Assembly: GCA_030685065.1 (NCBI GenBank)
Contig: JAUXQH010000095.1
Coordinates: 62,001-126,000, forward strand
Length of the DNA stretch: 64,000 bases
Source: Pseudomonadota bacterium
GTDB taxonomy: Bacteria > Myxococcota_A > UBA796 > SXON01
Direction of reading: 5' to 3'
The notes under the pieces are model-generated. The model saw only the letters and a program-made list of their open reading frames with translations, was not told where the DNA came from and made no database searches. This document shows positions 8,721-17,943 of the stretch, in pieces (position 1 is the stretch's first letter; each line of letters starts with the position of its first letter). The position numbers and the translations under genes were made by a program.

Positions 8721-9497
8721 TCAACAACGCGTGCGCATCGACTCTCGCGAGCGCTCGTGGGCGGCGGGCGAGGCGAAGCCCTTCGACGTCGAGTGGGCCC
8801 ACGTCTTCTCGATGCGCGGCCCCGGGTCGATCGTCTCGCAGGCCGTGTCCCCGTGATCGACCTCCACCGGGCCGATGCGCTTCGCGGCGGCCGAGGCCAG
8901 CTCGCGCAGCGGAGCGTTGCGGCTCCCGATCGCGATCAGCGCGTGGTTCATGGGCCCCCGCTCGGCGTTCGGCGCGGAGTGGACGGAGCTCTCGATCTCC
9001 CCGAGGCGATCCGCGAACCAGGCGTCGGGCGTCGTCTCGTCACGAAGCGCCATCGCGCCCACCAGCATCCAGCCGACCGCGCGCTCCGACGGGGTCGCGA
9101 GCCACGCCGTCGCCCGCCCGAGGGCGTACGGGGTCTCCACCGTCACGTGCGCGACGTACCCGAGCACCATCTGGACGCGCGACGCGCGGGCCCAGCTGTC
9201 GAGGTCCGCCTCCGAGAGGCGCGACGGGTCGACCACCTTCACCGCGAGGTTGCGCGCGTCGAAGTTGCTGGTCTCCCACAGGGCGGAGGCCAGCTCGTGG
9301 TCGACCCCGATCCGCTTGTAAAGCGTCTTGAGCGTGGCAAAGCTGACGCCGAACATCGGCTGCTGGGCCCCGTGGCGCGCGTACGTCTTCCGTGTCTGCT
9401 CGGAGCCGGCGGCCTCCAGCTCCGTCATCACATCACCGAGGGGCATCCGTGCGCGCGGTGCCTTGGGCTTGCCCGCCGCCTTGGTCTTCGTCGGCAT
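8721..9497 (-). CDS. DNA alkylation repair protein (AlkD-like HEAT-repeat glycosylase)
   Basis: The start ATG 9497 is preceded by a strong GGAGG eight bases upstream, which decides against the in-frame start 42 bases further up. About 258 residues. The body reads as AlkD/AlkC family helices: a 'KTYARHG..QPMFGVSFATLKTLYKRIG' opening, DHELASALWETSNFDARNLAVKVVDP, and a long helical repeat that ends in paired-helix segments. Family knowledge: non-base-flipping removal of alkylated purines through a HEAT-like superhelix. The N-terminus is Lys/Ala/Pro-rich (PTKTKAAGKPKAPRAR), a likely DNA-contacting tail. Monocistronic. Confidence 0.7.
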   Translation of the reverse strand: MPTKTKAAGKPKAPRARMPLGDVMTELEAAGSEQTRKTYARHGAQQPMFGVSFATLKTLYKRIGVDHELASALWETSNFDARNLAVKVVDPSRLSEADLDSWARASRVQMVLGYVAHVTVETPYALGRATAWLATPSERAVGWMLVGAMALRDETTPDAWFADRLGEIESSVHSAPNAERGPMNHALIAIGSRNAPLRELASAAAKRIGPVEVDHGDTACETIDPGPRIEKTWAHSTSKGFASPAAHERSRESMRTRC

Positions 9498-9558
9498 GTT
9501 CTTGACCTCCTGCATCTCGTATCCGGCCCTCACCCCCACGGAGCCGAGGCTGAACGCG

Positions 9559-9984
9559 TCAGGCCGCTCGCGCGCCGCCCAGGTCCACGGCGAGCGCTTC
9601 CTTGCCGTCGGGTAGCACGTTGAACATGCGAAAGCTGAAGTGATCCGGGTCGTACCAGTCGAGGACGATGCGCCAGCCCCAGTCCGGCGATCCGTCGCCG
9701 GCCGGGTACGTGCAGTACAGGAGGACCGCGCTGCCCTGGACGTGGCCGTGCAGCACCAGCCCGCTGGCGGCGTGGAAGGTGTCGGTGAAGTCGCCGCGGC
9801 ACGCCGGAGCGGGTCCGCTGAGCACGAGCTCGCCCTCCTTCTGCACCCCTTCGTGAGCCCAGCGCACGGACACGCGATCGGCGGCGACGACGAGCGTTCC
9901 GTCGGAGACGTGGGCGGGCGTCCCCGGCATGAACCAGAGGCGGTTGGAACCGGCGAAGAGACCGTGGTGCGAGGAGGGGATCAT
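9559..9984 (-). CDS. Hypothetical protein, DUF1579-like beta-rich fold
   Basis: 141 residues with no signal peptide. The pattern (LWFMPGTPAHVSDGTLVVAADRVSVRWAHEG, LVLHGHVQGSAVLLYCTYPAGDG, WDWRI-like strand, then FSFRMFNVLPDGKEALAVDL) is a small beta-sandwich or barrel, like stand-alone DUF1579-type proteins that describe conversion of one state of a sample. The function is not known. It lies 61 bases beyond the start of the AlkD-like gene on the same strand, so co-transcription is possible. Confidence 0.45.
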   Translation of the reverse strand: MIPSSHHGLFAGSNRLWFMPGTPAHVSDGTLVVAADRVSVRWAHEGVQKEGELVLSGPAPACRGDFTDTFHAASGLVLHGHVQGSAVLLYCTYPAGDGSPDWGWRIVLDWYDPDHFSFRMFNVLPDGKEALAVDLGGARAA

Positions 9985-10177
9985 GCGCCGATTCTACATG
10001 AGACTTCGATGCAGGCAAGCGTCGCGCCACCCCGGACCCACTCCGTGCCCCGCTCGCCTGATGGCCTCCGGGTTGCCAGTCGTCCAGCAGCCTCGCGCCC
10101 GGATTATCCGCGGATGAACCTCATGCGCCCGCAGTCGCGAAACCCGTCGCGCGAGCGGCTGTCGCGAGTGGGCCACC

Positions 10178-10495
10178 GTGCGTGACCAGCACGGGCGCCA
10201 CAGAGCGCCCTTCCCGCCACAGGACGGCCGGAGCGAGATGGATAGCGTAGGCCTCAAGGTCAGCCTCGGGAAGCTCCGGCTGCCCGAGTCCGTGGAGGAC
10301 GGCATCGTGGCCGCCGGGTTCACGGAACTTCCTGTGCACTTCCGACACACGCGAGAAGCCGTGGTGCTGCCACCCCACCACCATGATCCATTCGGCCGGA
10401 TGCTCGTGGCCCAGGCCAGGTGCGAGAGTCTCACGTTGATGACGCACGACGACAAGATCACCCAGTACGAGGTGGCAGTACTGCGAGTTCCCTGA
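10178..10495 (+). pseudogene. VapC-type PIN toxin remnant
   Basis: The C-terminal half of a VapC PIN domain is recognisable: VSLGKLRLPESV, LPVHFRHTREAVVLPPHHHDPFGRMLVAQA (the DPFDRxLxAQA motif, with Gly in place of the usual Asp) and LTLMTHDDKITQYEV. The N-terminal half with the first catalytic Asp is missing or scrambled across frames, and no antitoxin gene is visible upstream. A single acidic DP motif cannot rebuild the active site. It is therefore read as a dead toxin fragment. Repeat copy A begins 42 bases downstream. Confidence 0.6.
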
Positions 10496-10537
10496 GAGGC
10501 CGTGTTCGCGCAGCGGACAGTGCTACCAAGCGCCCGA

Positions 10538-10569
10538 CGGCCCGCCTTGCGGTGCATGGGGACAATGGG
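10538..10569 (-). repeat. Dispersed repeat, copy A
   Basis: About 32 bp matching two other loci (18291-18321 and 30253-30283). The plus-strand core is CATGGGGACAATGG, and CGGCCCGCC sits at the other end. Similarity continues weakly for another dozen bases to CCA. On the minus strand one frame reads HCPHAPQGGPSGAW then stop, as in copy C. It lies in a gene-free stretch (10496-10806) after the VapC remnant. Confidence 0.6.
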
Positions 10570-10686
10570 AAGAAGCGTCGCCCGCGCCGGTCAGCGTACC
10601 GCTGCGTCGCCGCCGGCAGGCGGGACCTCGGGGCTCGATGATCTGCACGCGCGGGAATGTGCCAGAGGCCGTCGCCAATCCAGGCA

Positions 10687-10716
10687 CCGAAACGAGCCGA
10701 AACGAGCCGAAACGAT
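10687..10716. repeat. Three tandem 10-bp repeats (CCGAAACGAG)
   Basis: CCGAAACGAG occurs twice exactly and a third time as CCGAAACGAT, head to tail, 91 bases upstream of the LamG/TSP3 gene. The 10-bp period matches one helical turn, so a phased protein-binding site in that gene's promoter region is plausible. No convincing -35/-10 pair is seen beside it. Confidence 0.5.
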
Positions 10717-10806
10717 TCGATAGGGCGTGTGGGGACGCTGCCACGCTAAAGACATCGCGCCCCTGTTGGTGTCTCGACCACCCCACTGACCGAACGGAAG
10801 AACCAG

Positions 10807-12102
10807 ATGTACACCCGCGCGATCTCGTTGGCCCTGATGGCCGCCTTCTCCATGCCCGCCCTGGCGGACGACCCGAGCCTCGTCGCCCACTACTCACTCG
10901 ACGGAAGCGGCACCGACAACAGCGGCAACGGCCCGGCGGCCACCGCCTGGAACGGCGCCGGCTACACAACCGCAGGCGTGTGCGGCGGGGCCGCCTCCCT
11001 GGATGGCGTCAACGACTATCTCTCCCTCGCGGTGCAGCACCTCACCGACGCCACCATCTCGGCGTGGTTCTACCAGACCCGTGACACGGGCACCTGGCAG
11101 CGGGTGTGGGACTTCGGGAGCACGACCGGCCAGGGTGCCATGTTCCTCGCCGTCGAGCACGGGCGCGTGGGGAACCGGATCGGCGTCGGCATCCACTCGG
11201 TCGATGGTGCCAACGTCGCGGACATCACGTCCAACGTGACCGCGGGTGTGGGCACGTGGCGCCATGTCGTCGTGACGTACGACGAGTCCGGCGCCGGCAC
11301 CCGCATCTACGTGGACGGGGTCCTCATGGGCCAGGGTACCTACAGCGCCCAGAGCTTCGACGACTTCCTGAACCAGACTTGGCTCCTCGGCGCCTCCCAC
11401 TGGGCCGATCCCGCCTTTGCCGGCTACATCGACGAGGTCCGAATCTACGACCGCGTGCTGAGCGCGACCGAGGTCGCCACGCGCCGCAATGCCGACCTCG
11501 CCTGCGCGGACGCCGACGGCGACGGCGTGCGCGACGAGGCCGACAACTGCCCGAGCGCCACCAACAGCAACCAGTTCGACGGCGACGCCGACGGCGTCGG
11601 CGACGCCTGTGACACCTGCGCGTACGATGCGTACAACGACGCGGACGAGGACGGGATCTGCGGGGACACCGACGTGTGCCCGGTCGACGCCGACGCCGCC
11701 CAGCTCGACGCGGACGGCGACGGCAACGGCGACGTGTGCGACGCGGACGACGACGACGACGGCGTCGACGACCTCGACGACAGCTGCCCGTTCGACGCCA
11801 ACGCCGACCAGTCGGACCAGGACGGGGACGGCATCGGGGACGTGTGCGACGCCGACAGCGACGGCGACGCGGTGATCGACGACATCGACGCCTGCCTGGG
11901 CACCCCCGCGGGCGAGGTCGTGCTCGACGACGGCTGCAGCGTCGATCAGACCTGCCCGTGCGACGGCGGCTGGCGCAACCACGGCGCCTACGTCCGCTGC
12001 GTCGTCGGGGCGAGCGAGGACCTGCTGAACGCGGGCCTCCTCTCCAGCGACGAGAAGGGCGCGGTCGTGTCGTCGGCGGCCCAGTCGACCTGCGGCAAGT
12101 AG
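10807..12102 (+). CDS. Secreted LamG-domain protein with thrombospondin type-3 repeats
   Basis: 431 residues. Signal peptide MYTRAISLALMAAFSMPALA, cleaved before DDPS. Residues 25-230 form a LamG/concanavalin-like jelly roll (LVAHYSLDGSGTDNSGNG start, WRHVVVTYDESGAGTRIYVDG, GYIDEVRIYDRVLSATEV end). Residues 235-365 hold at least four calcium-binding TSP3 repeats of the form DxDGDGxxDxxDxC. A Cys-rich C-terminus follows (CSVDQTCPCDGGWRNHGAY). Family knowledge: LamG binds glycans, and TSP3 repeats bind calcium and act as rigid stalks. The 10-bp repeats at 10687 may regulate it. A stem-loop follows the stop. Confidence 0.75.
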   Translation: MYTRAISLALMAAFSMPALADDPSLVAHYSLDGSGTDNSGNGPAATAWNGAGYTTAGVCGGAASLDGVNDYLSLAVQHLTDATISAWFYQTRDTGTWQRVWDFGSTTGQGAMFLAVEHGRVGNRIGVGIHSVDGANVADITSNVTAGVGTWRHVVVTYDESGAGTRIYVDGVLMGQGTYSAQSFDDFLNQTWLLGASHWADPAFAGYIDEVRIYDRVLSATEVATRRNADLACADADGDGVRDEADNCPSATNSNQFDGDADGVGDACDTCAYDAYNDADEDGICGDTDVCPVDADAAQLDADGDGNGDVCDADDDDDGVDDLDDSCPFDANADQSDQDGDGIGDVCDADSDGDAVIDDIDACLGTPAGEVVLDDGCSVDQTCPCDGGWRNHGAYVRCVVGASEDLLNAGLLSSDEKGAVVSSAAQSTCGK

Positions 12103-12117
12103 CAGCCGCCGCCGCGA

Positions 12118-12166
12118 CGCCCCGGTAGGGAGGTGGCAGCCGACGGCGGCGGCTTCCTACCGGGGC
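12118..12166 (+). terminator. Stem-loop after the LamG/TSP3 gene
   Basis: CGCCCCGGTAGG (12118-12129) pairs perfectly with CCTACCGGGGCG at 12155-12166, a 12-bp stem with a 25-base loop. It starts 16 bases after the stop. No T run follows, so it is a possible but untypical terminator. The remaining intergenic DNA up to 12366 is very GC-rich, with short GGCCG/CGGCC palindromes and nothing else recognisable. Confidence 0.5.
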
Positions 12167-12366
12167 GCCCGCGCGAGGGATGCGGAGGGCGCGCGCGTCC
12201 TCGCGCGCGGCTCGGCGGCCGGACGGGAGGCCCACGCTCGCGGAGGGGCCCTGCCGGCCGCCAGCCGGAGGCCGAAGGCCGGAGCCCGGAGCAGCCCGGC
12301 CCGGCGCCGCGCCGGGCGCGCCCCCGCGCATCGGGTCGGGCAGGGCCGTCGTGTTAGCCCTCGGCG

Positions 12367-13290
12367 ATGGGCGTGCTGCAGATCCGGAACGAACGATACG
12401 CGCTGGGAACCCACACCCTGGTGGGACGGACGTCGCGATGCGCGCTCCGCCTGGACGACCGACAGGTGAGCAGCGAGCATGCCTCCCTCCGCTGGTCCGA
12501 CGGCGCCTGGCAGCTTCGGGATCTCGGGAGTCGCAACGGCACGTTCCTGGACGGCTCCCCGCTGGAGCCGGGGCGCGCACGCGTGATCGTCGTCGGATCG
12601 CTGGTTCGCTTGGGCACCCAGCTCGTGGCCACCATCCTGGACGCCGGGCCTCCGGAACCCGCGGCCACGGAGGTCGCGAACGCGGCGCTCACGGTCGCGA
12701 CCGGCGGGCTCCTGGCGTTGCCGGGCCCGGACGATCCCCGAGCGGTGGTGTTCGAAGAGGCTGACGGCTCCTGGCTCCTGGAGGTGGACGGGGAGCCGGT
12801 GGTGCTGGGCGAGGATCGCCGCGTGGTCGTGGGGGACCGGGTCTGGGTGCTGCACCTCCCGTTGTCGTCGTGTGCCGAGGAGGTCCTCCCGACCCTGGAC
12901 GGCGCGGTGCTTCCCCGCCTGGACAACTCCACCCTGCACTTCCGGCCGAGCGCCGATCAGGAGCAGGTGGACGTGCGCCTGTCCTGGCCGGGGGGCGACA
13001 TCCCGCTCTCGTCCCGCTCGCACCTGTTCCTGATGCTCGAGCTCGCGCGCACGCGCCTCGCCGATGTCGCAGCGGGGGTCAGGGCCTCCGAGGTCGGCTG
13101 GCGCTACGTCGACGAGCTGCAGCGGGCGTTGCAGCTCGAGCCTGCCGTTCTCAACCTCCACCTGTTCCGCGCGCGGGAGCAGCTGACGCAGGCCGGCCTG
13201 GAAGGCGCCGGCCGCCTGTTCGAGAGGCGGCGCCAGAGCGGGCAGGTCCGGCTCGCTCTCGAGCAGGTCACTGTGTCGGCGGCCGACTGA
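12367..13290 (+). CDS. FHA-domain regulatory protein
   Basis: 307 residues. Residues 5-95 are a full FHA domain: LVGRTSRCALRLDDRQVSSEHASLRW (GR...S..H) then LRDLGSRNGTFLDGSPL (SRNGT). This is a phosphothreonine-binding module. After a linker, residues 195-305 hold a helical segment (EVGWRYVDELQRALQLEP, LFRAREQLTQAGLEGAGRLF) that could be a winged-helix or effector part; this is not secure. It sits 42 bases upstream of a Ser/Thr kinase gene on the same strand. Recognition of a phosphothreonine made by that kinase is a natural inference. Confidence 0.7.
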   Translation: MGVLQIRNERYALGTHTLVGRTSRCALRLDDRQVSSEHASLRWSDGAWQLRDLGSRNGTFLDGSPLEPGRARVIVVGSLVRLGTQLVATILDAGPPEPAATEVANAALTVATGGLLALPGPDDPRAVVFEEADGSWLLEVDGEPVVLGEDRRVVVGDRVWVLHLPLSSCAEEVLPTLDGAVLPRLDNSTLHFRPSADQEQVDVRLSWPGGDIPLSSRSHLFLMLELARTRLADVAAGVRASEVGWRYVDELQRALQLEPAVLNLHLFRAREQLTQAGLEGAGRLFERRRQSGQVRLALEQVTVSAAD

Positions 13291-13332
13291 CCGGTTTCAC
13301 CCCTCGCCGAGAGATGGGGTAGCCTCGCCTGC

Positions 13333-16300
13333 ATGGCACTCGCTCCGGGGACGAGCATCGATCGGTACGTCGTGGAGCACCTCCTCGGCGAGGGGGCCAT
13401 GGCGGAGGTCTATTGCGTGCGTCACGGCCGGCTCGGCTCCCGCCACGCCCTCAAGGTCCTCCGCGACCCTTCGCCCTACCTCGCCGCCCGACTGCTCAAG
13501 GAGGGTCGGGCGCAGAGCCAGCTGCAGCACCACCACCTGCTGCCCGTGCGCGACATCCTCGACATCCAGGGCCGGCCGGCGCTGCTGATGCCCCTGGTGG
13601 AAGGCCCCTCCCTCGATGCCCTCTTGCGGACGCACCGCCTCGGCGAGGCGGAGGCGATCGCGATCTTCCGCTGCATCGTGGAGGGCCTGTCCTTCGCCCA
13701 CCGGCGCGGGGTGGTCCACCGCGATCTGAAGCCCGCCAACGTGCTGCTGGAGGTGCGCCTCGGGCTGGTCTGGCCGCTCATCGCCGACTTCGGCGTGGTC
13801 AAGATGGAGGAGGAAGGCGGGGACAAGACCCGGGACGGCGCGGCCGTCGGCACGCCGGCGTACGCGGCCCCCGAGCAGCTGCGCGACGCAGCCCGGGTCA
13901 CCCCCCAGGCCGACCTCTTCAGCCTCGGGGTGATGCTCGCCGAGCTGCTCACCGGGACGCGCCCCTTCGCCGGGGGGCCGCTCGCACAGATCCTCGATGC
14001 GCACCGCCTGCCCCCCCGGCTCGGGGAGATGGGCGGCCCGCTGCGCACCCTCGTCGAGGACCTCCTGCAGATCGAGCCGGCGCGGCGCCCCGCCTCGTGC
14101 GAAGTGGTGCTGGCGCGGCTGCCGGCGACCTCGAGCGCCGATCGCTCGGGCCCGGCCTTGCTGAACGCGATGCAACGCGCGGCCGAGCGACCCTCCGAGG
14201 ATTCCAGCGTCGCGACGACGCTCGCCCCCCCGACGCTCGCCTCCCCGAACCTGCGCCACAACCTCCCTCCTCCCCGCGACCGCTTCGTCGGACGGGAGGC
14301 GGAGCTCGCCTCGCTCCGCCGACACCTCTCGGAGGGGCAGCGGCTCGTGACGTTGCTGGGGACCGGGGGGATCGGAAAGAGCCGCCTGTCGCTGGAGCTG
14401 GCCCGGGAAGTGCTGGAAGAATGGCCGGGCGGGGTCTGGTTCTGCGAGCTGGCCGAGGCGCGCACGGCCGAGGGCATCGTGACCGCAATGGCGACCGCCC
14501 TCGAGGTGCCCCTCGGCAAGGACCCCGACGCCCAGCTCGCCGATGTCATCCTGGGGCGCGGACAGGCCCTGTTCATCCTCGACAACTTCGAGCAGATCAC
14601 GCCCTTCGCCGCGCGGACCGTGGGCCGGTGGATGGATCGGGCACCGGACGCACACTTCGTCGTCACGAGCCGCGAGCGGCTGCGGCTGCGGGGGGAGCGC
14701 GTCGTCATGGTCGACGTGTTGGGAGAGGAGGAGGCCGCGGCCCTCTTCACCGAGCGGGCGAAGCAGGCCGACGATCGCTTCGAGATCGCGCCCGGGGAGG
14801 AGCCCGCGGTGCGCACGCTGCTGGCCCTCCTGGACCGGCTCCCGTTGGCCATCGAGCTCGCCGCCGCGCGGAGCCGCCTGCTCTCGCCGCCGGAGATGCT
14901 CTCCCGCATGGCCCGACGTTTCAAGCTCCTCACGAGCCGGTCACCGGACCTCCCGCCCCGGCAACGGACCCTGCAGGCTGCGCTCGAGTGGAGTTGGGAG
15001 CTGCTCGAGCCCCACGAGCAGTCGGCGCTGGCGCAGTGCAGCGTGTTCGAAGGCGGCTTCACGCTCCTGGCGGCGGAGTCGGTGATCGAGGCGGAGGGCG
15101 AGCGTTGGGTGGAGGAGGTGCTGGCCGAATTGGTCGACAAGAGTCTTCTCGTGAGCAGGAAGGGCCGTTTGTCCATGTTGACGAGCGTGCAGGACTTCGC
15201 CCGGGAGAAGCTCGTCGACCCGGGGGAGGTCGTGAGCCGCCACGGCCGTTGGTTCGCCCAGATGGGCACGGAGGCGGCCGTGGAGGCGCTCCATCGATCG
15301 GGCGGGGTGGAGAGAGGGTGGGCCTTGTGGGCGGACCGGGACAACCTTGTCGTCGCAGCCCGTCGGGCGGTGGCGCGAGGCGACGTCACCTGCGCCGCCG
15401 GATGCGCGCTGGCGGGCGCCGAGGTGTTCGAGGCGCGGGGGCCCTTGCTGGATGGCGCGGAGCTGCTGGCGTTCGTCCTCCGCTTGCCGAGCCTGCCCGT
15501 GGACGACCGTGTCCGCCTCAGCCACAAGGAGGGGGTGTTGCTCCGCATCGCCGGCCAATCGGCGCAGGCCGAACAAGCCCTGCTCGGGGCCCTCGACCTC
15601 GACCGGGGTGGGAACGGGGGCCGACGGCACGGGGGCATCCTGGTCGACCTCGGGGCCTTGCACCGCGAGCAGGGGCACATGGACGTGGCAATGCAGCATC
15701 TCCAGGAGGCGCTCTCCCTCTCCCGCGCGCTCGGGCACCGCCGGTTGGAGCGCCAGGCGCTGCTTCACCTCGGCATCCTGCACTCCGAGCAGAGTCGGAT
15801 GGATGTGGCCCTCCAACACTACGAACAGGCGCTCGCCCTCTCCCGGGAGGCCGGCGACCGCAAGATCGAGGGGCGGGTGCTCGGCAATCTCGGCAACCTC
15901 CATCGGGAACAGGGCCGGGCCGAGCTGGCCCTGGGGTTCTTCGCACGGGCACTGGCGATCTTCCACGAGCTCGGGGACCGCCGGGGTGAAGCCATCGCGC
16001 TGGGAAACACCAGCGGCCTGCACCTGCTCCGGGGTCGGATGGACGCGGCGCTGCAGGACAGCCAACGGTCCCTCTCCATCTCCCGGGAGATCGGTGACCG
16101 CCGATTCGAGGCGCTCGCGCTGCTCCACCGGGGCAACCTCTATCGGAGGCTCGGCCGGCTGGACGTGGCCCTGAGAGACTACGAGGTGGCCCTCCCCATT
16201 CATCGCGAGATCGGGGACCGCCTCTTCGAGGGATACGCCTTCGCCAACATGGGTGTCTTGTACAAGGACCAGGGTCGGCTGGATGTGTCGTTGCAGAGCT

Positions 16301-17007
16301 TGCGACAGGCGCTGGCCATCTTCGTGGAGACGGGAGGCCGGCTCGGCGAAGGCTTCGTGCTGAATCACATCGGGATCGTGCAGTTCGAGCAGGGACGGAT
16401 CGAAGAGGCCCAGCAGCACTACGAACGCGCGCTCTCCGTGCATCGCGAGGTCGGTGACCGGAGCCACGAGGGCCTTGCGCTGAGCGGCCTGGGTGCGCTG
16501 TGTCACCACCAGGGCCGCACGGAGGAGGCCTTGCAGCACCTCTTGCGCGCCCTTGCCATCGAACGTGACGTGGGCGACCGTGAGTTCGAGAGCCAGGCGC
16601 TGGGCAACCTAGGGGACGTCTACTTCGAGCAGGGGGAGATGGAGCTCGCGCGGGAGCACTACCAGCAGGCGCTCTGCATTGCCGCGGAGTTCGGCTATCG
16701 TCGCTACGAAGGCATCGCCCTGGGCAAGCTCGGCCGGCTCCAGGGCGCCCGCGGGGATGCGGCGCTCGGGCGGATCACGCTCGGGCAGGGGGAAGCGTTG
16801 TTGCGAGAGGTCGGGGACCTGCTGTCGCTCGCCGTGCTGCTGTGTCATCGCGCCACTCTCGAGGCCGAAGACCACCAGGCCGACGCGGGGCGGACCGCCC
16901 TTCGAGAGGCGCGCGAGATCGCGCACGCGCAGGGCAGCGCGCCGAGGTCTTCCCTGGGTCGGGCACTGCAGGCGGCCGAGCAGAGCCAGTCGCCCCGAGT
17001 GTCCTGA
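13333..17007 (+). CDS. Ser/Thr kinase fused to an NB-ARC-like ATPase and TPR repeats
   Basis: 1224 residues. Residues 8-260 are a Hanks-type kinase with a GEGAMAEVY glycine loop, ALKV lysine, VVHRDLKPANVLL catalytic loop near 128, IADFGVV and GTPAYAAPEQL; all catalytic residues are present. Residues 310-600 are a STAND/NB-ARC-like ATPase: RFVGREAELASLRRHL, LLGTGGIGKSRLS Walker A near 345, ALFILDNFEQI Walker B, VVTSRERLRLRGE sensor and LPLAIELAAARSRLLSP. From about 770 to the end there are roughly eleven 40-residue TPR units with the recurring LGNLxxxQGRxDxALxxxxxALxIxREIGDR pattern. No transmembrane segment. The role is a signalling hub whose kinase may be gated by the ATPase/TPR part; substrate unknown. 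Confidence 0.8.
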   Translation: MALAPGTSIDRYVVEHLLGEGAMAEVYCVRHGRLGSRHALKVLRDPSPYLAARLLKEGRAQSQLQHHHLLPVRDILDIQGRPALLMPLVEGPSLDALLRTHRLGEAEAIAIFRCIVEGLSFAHRRGVVHRDLKPANVLLEVRLGLVWPLIADFGVVKMEEEGGDKTRDGAAVGTPAYAAPEQLRDAARVTPQADLFSLGVMLAELLTGTRPFAGGPLAQILDAHRLPPRLGEMGGPLRTLVEDLLQIEPARRPASCEVVLARLPATSSADRSGPALLNAMQRAAERPSEDSSVATTLAPPTLASPNLRHNLPPPRDRFVGREAELASLRRHLSEGQRLVTLLGTGGIGKSRLSLELAREVLEEWPGGVWFCELAEARTAEGIVTAMATALEVPLGKDPDAQLADVILGRGQALFILDNFEQITPFAARTVGRWMDRAPDAHFVVTSRERLRLRGERVVMVDVLGEEEAAALFTERAKQADDRFEIAPGEEPAVRTLLALLDRLPLAIELAAARSRLLSPPEMLSRMARRFKLLTSRSPDLPPRQRTLQAALEWSWELLEPHEQSALAQCSVFEGGFTLLAAESVIEAEGERWVEEVLAELVDKSLLVSRKGRLSMLTSVQDFAREKLVDPGEVVSRHGRWFAQMGTEAAVEALHRSGGVERGWALWADRDNLVVAARRAVARGDVTCAAGCALAGAEVFEARGPLLDGAELLAFVLRLPSLPVDDRVRLSHKEGVLLRIAGQSAQAEQALLGALDLDRGGNGGRRHGGILVDLGALHREQGHMDVAMQHLQEALSLSRALGHRRLERQALLHLGILHSEQSRMDVALQHYEQALALSREAGDRKIEGRVLGNLGNLHREQGRAELALGFFARALAIFHELGDRRGEAIALGNTSGLHLLRGRMDAALQDSQRSLSISREIGDRRFEALALLHRGNLYRRLGRLDVALRDYEVALPIHREIGDRLFEGYAFANMGVLYKDQGRLDVSLQSLRQALAIFVETGGRLGEGFVLNHIGIVQFEQGRIEEAQQHYERALSVHREVGDRSHEGLALSGLGALCHHQGRTEEALQHLLRALAIERDVGDREFESQALGNLGDVYFEQGEMELAREHYQQALCIAAEFGYRRYEGIALGKLGRLQGARGDAALGRITLGQGEALLREVGDLLSLAVLLCHRATLEAEDHQADAGRTALREAREIAHAQGSAPRSSLGRALQAAEQSQSPRVS

Positions 17008-17028
17008 GCCCCTGTTTCGTCACCAGGC

Positions 17029-17858
17029 GGCCTCGGGCACAGGTCGACGGGAGCGGGAGCATCACCGGTCTGGGTGTCACGTGCGCGTTGTGTCATTCGA
17101 CCGTCGACGACTCGGCGGCCTCCGGAATCGGGGCCCGTCTCGACGGTCACCCCAATCGCACCCTCGATCCCGGCCTGATCATCAGCCTGTCACCCCATTT
17201 CGACGACAAGGCCGACCTCCGCTCCCAGTTGGCGTCCTGGGGGCCGGGCTTCTACGACCCCTACTGGAACCATGACGGCATCAGCGCCCCCGTCCTCATC
17301 CCGCCCGCGTACGGACTCCGCGATGTCGCGCTCGAGACGTACACGGGTGAGGGCCCCGTGTCCTATTGGAACGCCTACGTCGCCGTCACGCAGATGGGAG
17401 GCCAGGGCACGTTCGTCAGCGAGGAGCTCGGCATCGACATCCAGAACGATCCCGACCTCGTGACGCCCAAGCTTCCGGCGCTGCGGGAGTACCAGTTCAC
17501 GTTGATGCCACCCGAAGCGGATCCGACGAGCTACGACGGCGTCGCCGCCCTCCGAGGGGAGCTGCTCTTCACCACCACCGCGGGCTGTGTCGGCTGCCAC
17601 AGTGGAACGGGCTTCACGGACGCGCCGACCCTGCACACGGCTGCCGAGGTCGGACAGAGCCCCGCCTACGCGGAGCGTGGCACCACCGGGATGTACCGCG
17701 CGACGCCGTTGCGCGGGGTTTCCAGCCATCCGCCGTACTTCCACGACGGAAGCGCCGGCACGCTCGACGAGGTCGTCGCCCACTACGACGCCCAATTCAC
17801 GCTTGGGCTCTCGGTGACGGACAAGGCCGACCTCGTGGCGTATCTGAGCAGCCTCTGA
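17029..17858 (+). pseudogene. 5'-truncated c-type cytochrome (two haem motifs)
   Basis: The frame reads as a secreted cytochrome family protein only from about 17029 (VDGSGSITGLGVTCALCHSTVDD). Haem motifs CALCH near 17080 and CVGCH near 17590 are present. Conserved segments include RLDGHPNRTLDPG, PPAYGLRDVALETYTGEGP, SYWNAYVAVTQMGGQGTF and RGVSSHPPYFHDGSAGTLDEVV. The upstream part (signal peptide and first domain) is missing. In its place the frame continues out of phase into the 3' end of the kinase gene, which stops at 17007, and there is no usable start near the junction. This looks like a deletion that fused the two loci; expression is unlikely. Confidence 0.6.
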
Positions 17859-17943
17859 CTGGGCGCCGGCGCCCTCGATCGTCACGTCCCTGACGTACAC
17901 GTAGACGCTTGCCCAGACGCCCGCGCAGACGCGGCCGCGTCGG

